DNA of 64,000 nt from an uncultured Ruminococcus sp. (lineage in GTDB: Bacteria > Bacillota > Clostridia > Oscillospirales > Ruminococcaceae). The notes beneath the pieces were generated by a model, which saw only the letters and a list, made by a program, of their open reading frames with translations, had not been told where the DNA came from and made no database searches. Location of the stretch: assembly GCA_900541495.1 (NCBI GenBank), contig UQKC01000001.1:1-64000 (forward strand), given 5' to 3'. Made by a program: the position numbers and the translations under genes. Of the stretch, positions 59,665 through 64,000 are shown piece by piece; the first letter of the stretch is position 1, and each line of letters opens with the position of its first letter.

Positions 59665-61206
59665 ATGGAACTTAAAATCAACAGGGAAGAGTTATGTTCG
59701 TCCGAATTGATCCTGAAAACCAAACAGGAGCAGTCGATCGAACTTGACTATGTTCTTCCCGATTATTACCCCGAGATTTTCAAGATACTGAAATGTTTCA
59801 CTTCGCCGAAGATAGCTTCATACAGCGTTTCGGGCAGCAAACTCACATACGAACTTTGCGTAAACATAAAGATAGCGTATAATGACGAAAACAGCTGCAC
59901 TGTTCACGTTGTAGACCAGAAAATGATGTTTACGAAGTCAGTTGAACTCGGTAGATCCTGCAATGAACCCAAAGTTTGTATAAAGCCAAGCGTTGACTAC
60001 ATCAACTGCCGTGCAGTAAATTCACGCAGACTTGACATCAGGGGAGCTGTTTCGACCGATATATGCGTCACCGACAGCAGCAGGCAGGAAGTTGTCTGTG
60101 ATGCTTACGGAATGGACATCGAACTATGCAAAAAACCGATAACTTACCCCGTGAACAAGCTTTATGCCGAAAAACAGATCACAATAACCGACGATTTTGA
60201 ACTTGGGATCTCAAAACCTGCCATAAACGACATACTTTACTATGATGCGTGTGTTTCTTCAACTGATAAAAAGATAATCGCCAATAAAATGGTCGCAAAG
60301 GGCGAGATCTGCATAAATATGTTCTACACCTGCGATGAAGACAAGATCGAAACGCTTACGTTTACACTTCCATTCTCGCAAATAATCGATATCGAGGGTA
60401 TTGATGACAGATTTGACTGCAATATTGAAGCAGAGATAATGAACTGCGAAATAATGCCCCGTTCAGACGGTGACGGAAACACCAAAGTCGTTGACTGCTC
60501 CATTTCGATAATGATAAAGTGCAATGCATACAGAATGGGAACGCTTGAACTCGTCTGTGACGAATATTCGACCTCTTTTGGAACTTCCGACCAGAGAGAA
60601 ACTATCCATTACGATACTATGCCGCAATGGATAAACACTACATTTTCTGCAGGCTGTTCATTTGATACCGGTGAAAACAAAGTTGAACGTGTTTACGGTG
60701 TCACAGCAAGTGTAAAGAATTGTCACTTTACAGCAAACAATGAGAGCAATGAACTAACCGCAGACGGAACTATATGCTGTACACTTATTGCAAGCTCAGA
60801 GGACGACAAAAGCATTTTTGCTGACAAGGAAGAGAACTTTACATACAGCATTCCCCTTGAAAACATCTCCGATGAAGCATATATCAGTATCAGCGTGATA
60901 CCTACTTCCTGCTCATACAATATTTTATCTGAGGGAACTGTAGATGCAAAGGCAGAATTAAAGCTTTGCGGAAGTATTTGCTGTACCAAGACAGCGGAAT
61001 GTATCACCGATATTTATGCAGACGAAGATGCTCCTATACAAAAGGACGAAAACTGTGCATTGAAGCTTTACTTCTGCGAAAGCGGTGAAAGTCTTTGGGA
61101 TATCGCCAAGCGTTACCACTCTTCCGCAAAACTTATAATGGATGAAAACGACATAGAAGATGAGATGATCGGCAATGATATGATGCTGATAATTCCAATA
61201 ATGTAA
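59665..61206 (+). CDS. SPOCS (DUF3794) and LysM domain spore coat protein
   Basis: A 513-residue protein with several DUF3794/SPOCS beta modules (about 30-120, 165-265, 310-420) and a C-terminal LysM domain (about 465-510; GESLWDIAKRYHSSAKLIM). Such proteins act in coat assembly in Clostridia; LysM binds cortex or wall glycan. It precedes spoIVA by 15 bases, which supports a coat-basement role. AAGGAGG precedes the ATG. Confidence 0.88.
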   Translation: MELKINREELCSSELILKTKQEQSIELDYVLPDYYPEIFKILKCFTSPKIASYSVSGSKLTYELCVNIKIAYNDENSCTVHVVDQKMMFTKSVELGRSCNEPKVCIKPSVDYINCRAVNSRRLDIRGAVSTDICVTDSSRQEVVCDAYGMDIELCKKPITYPVNKLYAEKQITITDDFELGISKPAINDILYYDACVSSTDKKIIANKMVAKGEICINMFYTCDEDKIETLTFTLPFSQIIDIEGIDDRFDCNIEAEIMNCEIMPRSDGDGNTKVVDCSISIMIKCNAYRMGTLELVCDEYSTSFGTSDQRETIHYDTMPQWINTTFSAGCSFDTGENKVERVYGVTASVKNCHFTANNESNELTADGTICCTLIASSEDDKSIFADKEENFTYSIPLENISDEAYISISVIPTSCSYNILSEGTVDAKAELKLCGSICCTKTAECITDIYADEDAPIQKDENCALKLYFCESGESLWDIAKRYHSSAKLIMDENDIEDEMIGNDMMLIIPIM

Positions 61207-61221
61207 AAGGGGTGTTCCGGA

Positions 61222-62700
61222 ATGGTCAATAATGATATTTACAGCAGCATTGCCAAAAGAACTGACGGCGACATTTACATCGGTGTTGTCGGACCGGTCA
61301 GAACAGGCAAATCAACTTTTATAAAAAAATTTATGGAATCGCTCGTTATTCCGAATATCACAAGCGAATTCCGCAAAGAACGTGCCATTGATGAACTTCC
61401 TCAATCAGCTGCAGGCAAGACCATAATGACAACCGAACCCAAATTCATTCCCGAAGAAGCGGTAGAAATAATACTTTCGGACAATGCTGTTTTCAACGTC
61501 CGAATGATAGACTGTGTAGGCTATATCGTTCCTGCTGCGATCGGTTACATCGAGAATGAAGCTCCTCGAATGGTTATGACTCCCTGGTTTGAGGAGGAAA
61601 TTCCTTTCGCAATGGCAGCCGAGATCGGAACGCAGAAGGTCATTAAGGAGCACTCGACAATAGGTCTTGTTGTTACAACAGACGGCAGCATCACCGACAT
61701 TCCCCGTGATGAATATTGTGATGCCGAAGAGCGCGTAATAAACGAACTTACCGAGATCAATAAACCGTTCGTAATCGTTCTGAACTGTCTTGACCCGAAA
61801 AGCAGCAGCGCACAGCAGCTTGCATCAGAGCTTGGAGAAAAATATTCAACTCCAGTTATTCCCGTAAACTGTCTTGAACTCGATGAGAAGGGGATAAGCG
61901 ATATTTTAAGGCAGGTGCTTTACGCATTTCCCGTTAAGGAAGTCAATATCACTATGCCGAAATGGATAACGGCACTCGACAAAAATCACTGGCTCAAAAG
62001 CAGTGTTGTTTCCGCAATTAGAGCAGCTGCAGAAAACATCAGACATATCCGTGATATGACTAAGCTCACCGAGCGACTTTCGGACGGAGAATACATATCC
62101 GGTTCGCAGATATCTGAAATCGACCTTGGAAAGGGAAGTGCAGGCATTAGGCTGGACTTTGACGGTGAACTTTTCTACAAAATTCTCGGCGAAGAAACGG
62201 GCATTGATATCAAAAACGACAATGACCTTATGCCGCTTCTGAAAGACCTTATCGCTATCAAAAAGAAATATGAAAAAGTAGAAAATGCTTTGAATGAAGT
62301 AGAAGCAACGGGATATGGCATCGTTATGCCCGATATCGACGATCTTTCACTCGAAGAACCCGAGATCGTTAAGCAGGGTGGAAAATACGGTGTTCGTCTG
62401 AAAGCTTCTGCGCCGTCAATTCACATGATGAAAGCTGATATCGTCACCGAAGTCAACCCGATAGTCGGTTCGGAAAAGCAGTCGGAAGAGTTGGTTATGT
62501 ATCTTATGAATGAATTCAATGATGACCCAACAAAAATTTGGAACTCCAACATCTTTGGCAAATCTCTGCACGACCTTGTTAATGAGGGTCTGCACAACAA
62601 GCTTTATAAGATGCCCGTTGACGCTCGACTCAAACTCCAGGAAACGCTTGAACGTATTATCAACGAAGGCTGCGGCGGACTTATTTGCTTTATTCTTTGA
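61222..62700 (+). CDS. spoIVA: Stage IV sporulation protein A
   Basis: A 492-residue ATPase that polymerises on the forespore to form the coat basement. Walker A GPVRTGKST (residues 24-32), switch region KTIMTTEPKFIPEEAVEI, DCVGY and the C-terminal GLICFIL anchor are diagnostic. AAAAGGGG precedes the ATG. Its presence shows the host lineage sporulates. Confidence 0.95.
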   Translation: MVNNDIYSSIAKRTDGDIYIGVVGPVRTGKSTFIKKFMESLVIPNITSEFRKERAIDELPQSAAGKTIMTTEPKFIPEEAVEIILSDNAVFNVRMIDCVGYIVPAAIGYIENEAPRMVMTPWFEEEIPFAMAAEIGTQKVIKEHSTIGLVVTTDGSITDIPRDEYCDAEERVINELTEINKPFVIVLNCLDPKSSSAQQLASELGEKYSTPVIPVNCLELDEKGISDILRQVLYAFPVKEVNITMPKWITALDKNHWLKSSVVSAIRAAAENIRHIRDMTKLTERLSDGEYISGSQISEIDLGKGSAGIRLDFDGELFYKILGEETGIDIKNDNDLMPLLKDLIAIKKKYEKVENALNEVEATGYGIVMPDIDDLSLEEPEIVKQGGKYGVRLKASAPSIHMMKADIVTEVNPIVGSEKQSEELVMYLMNEFNDDPTKIWNSNIFGKSLHDLVNEGLHNKLYKMPVDARLKLQETLERIINEGCGGLICFIL

Positions 62701-62727
62701 TTTCTTCCTTGTCTTTTGTCATAAAAA

Positions 62728-62768
62728 ACAGCACCCTTGCAGGTTCAATGCAAGGGTGCTGTACTTTT
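62728..62768. terminator. Bidirectional terminator after spoIVA
   Basis: ACAGCACCCTTGCA (62728-62741) and TGCAAGGGTGCTGT (62749-62762) form a perfect 14-bp stem, T-rich on the plus strand and A6 before it. Confidence 0.9.
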
Positions 62769-62774
62769 ATTTGG

Positions 62775-64000
62775 TTATGATAACTTGTTGCCGCATTCTG
62801 CGCAGAATTTAGCGTTTGGACTTGTTATTCTTGCGCCGCACTGGTCGCAGAAACGAGGCTTAGGTTCTTCAGAAGCAGGCTGTTCATCTGCTTTTTCCTC
62901 TGCTGCTTCAGCGGCAGGTGCTTCTTCCGTTTTTTCAGCTGCTTCGGTCTTTTCTTCAACTGCTTCTGCTGTCGGTTCAGCGGTTTCAGTTTTAGGTGCA
63001 GGAGCTTCATTTACTGCTGCGTTTATAGCAGCAACAGGTATTTCCTGCGTTCTTTCCTTAACGGCATTTTCAAGGAGTTCCTTCATCTTTTCAGCAGAAC
63101 GCTGATCTCTTATGTAATTAACAAGAGCAGTCATAGCCTTAGCTGTGCCGTCAATGGTATTCTTGTTTATTGCACAGTTGATCTCGTTGGTGTTGCCGTT
63201 TCTCTCAGTCACAACGATAGATGTGCTTACAAACGACTTCTTAGCCTGGAACGAAACGATATCGTCGATCTTAATACGATTGAACACGCCCTTATTGATA
63301 AAGTAGAAATACTCTGTTGTAAGAGCAAAACCGTTATCTCCCGAATTGTCATGGAGAAAGATAGGAAGTTCATATCTTCCGACAGAGATATAATTCTTGC
63401 AGGCCTCATCATACTTAGGGTAAAAGAGGTTTGAAAGAGTAGGAACAAGGAAGTTTGCTGTTGAAACATTGAACTCATCGATCTTCTGCTTAAGGAACAT
63501 AATATATGTTCTCTGCTCGTTATTTTTGAGTTCCATAATATGTGATTCGATCATATCAAGATACTTGTTCTTGACTGTATCATCGAGAGCCATTGTTCTG
63601 AGGCGAACTATAACATCAAGCGACTTCTTTGCACTGAGATTGTTGATATTTCCGATAATATCGGTAACTTCCTTTTCGGCAAGGAAAGAAAGGCACTCAT
63701 CGACTTTAACGATGTACTTCGTTTTGAGTTCAAGAGGACATCTGTATTCTTCGATCTTTGATTTAACAGCGAGAAGCTCTTCCTTAGACATATTTTCAAC
63801 GCCGTCCATAAGTTTCTCAATGTTTTCAATGTGGAGTTCTTTTATTCTGTTTTCAAGCTGCTCAATTCGTTCTGTCTTCTTATCCTCGTGGAAATCACCA
63901 TTCTTAATAGTATCGAGAGCATAAATTGCCTTATCAACATCAATGGTGGTAATATCACCAATGATAGCATCAAGTTTTTCTGTTTCAAGAACAGAAGCTC
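62775..64000 (-). CDS. Zinc-ribbon protein with acidic linker, partial at the right edge
   Basis: The frame is open to the window end, so at least 407 residues are coded and the start is outside; the ATG at 63809 is internal. The visible N-terminal part is coiled coil, the middle (about 180 residues from 63,450 down) may be a PH-like domain (IKIDDIVSFQAKKSFVSTSIVV). An Ala/Glu/Pro-rich linker follows, and the end is a double zinc ribbon CDQCGAR…CAECGNKL. Function unknown. Confidence 0.8.
   Translation of the reverse strand, partial: ASVLETEKLDAIIGDITTIDVDKAIYALDTIKNGDFHEDKKTERIEQLENRIKELHIENIEKLMDGVENMSKEELLAVKSKIEEYRCPLELKTKYIVKVDECLSFLAEKEVTDIIGNINNLSAKKSLDVIVRLRTMALDDTVKNKYLDMIESHIMELKNNEQRTYIMFLKQKIDEFNVSTANFLVPTLSNLFYPKYDEACKNYISVGRYELPIFLHDNSGDNGFALTTEYFYFINKGVFNRIKIDDIVSFQAKKSFVSTSIVVTERNGNTNEINCAINKNTIDGTAKAMTALVNYIRDQRSAEKMKELLENAVKERTQEIPVAAINAAVNEAPAPKTETAEPTAEAVEEKTEAAEKTEEAPAAEAAEEKADEQPASEEPKPRFCDQCGARITSPNAKFCAECGNKLS

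Overview
The window comes from a low-GC, spore-forming Gram-positive bacterium, most like a Ruminococcus-type member of the Clostridia. It carries the cotJ spore-coat operon, a SPOCS/LysM coat protein next to spoIVA, a lysine riboswitch, an MreB-type actin, sodium-pump decarboxylase subunits and typical Clostridia housekeeping genes, all with clear TTGACA/TATAAT promoters and hairpin-plus-T terminators. No rRNA, tRNA, CRISPR array or insertion sequence was seen.

Layout. 1-8090: host genes (LysR regulator, ilvB, a membrane protein, EAL-HDOD protein, HAD hydrolase, NYN protein, secreted GH25 lysozyme). About 8690-39174: a complete-looking 30.5-kb HK97-type siphophage prophage. 39193-64000: host genes again (cotJB, cotJA, comEA-like, recD2, comFC, mreB-like, gcdB/oadG, mscS; the lysine operon asd-GNAT-dapA-dapB read leftwards from a lysine riboswitch; queA-DUF3592-tgt-acyl-CoA synthetase; pyrB with a PyrI-type zinc tail; a GH31 glycosidase; SPOCS protein and spoIVA; a zinc-ribbon protein running off the right edge).

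The main result is where the prophage sits. It splits cotJC, a manganese-catalase-like spore coat gene, after codon 7. The first seven codons lie at 39193-39173 and the rest at 8688-8098, both on the minus strand. Joining them at the shared AAA codon rebuilds an uninterrupted 203-residue CotJC in frame. A large serine recombinase gene lies directly beside the left junction, and the two prophage-side half-sites are near-perfect inverted copies, as expected for the arms of a serine-integrase attP. This is the architecture of the sporulation 'intervening elements' (skin in sigK, SP-beta in spsM), so excision in the mother cell could switch cotJC back on. That role is inference.

Within the prophage the immunity operon (repressor, ImmA/IrrE peptidase, DUF4236-TM2 membrane protein, serine recombinase) reads left. 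A rightward operon starts from a divergent promoter among repeated operators and runs through small early genes, a PcfK/AcrIIA9-like protein with PcfJ, a DUF3102 protein, an HUH replication protein, VRR-NUC, HNH, terminase, portal, ClpP-type protease, capsid, head-tail and tail genes, baseplate/fibre, amidase and holin. The tail chaperone carries a textbook -1 frameshift site. The tape measure gene is broken into two frames at an A-run. A short hairpin motif (TGCAGTTGAMTGCA) sits just before the ribosome-binding sites of the recombinase, portal and tape measure genes.
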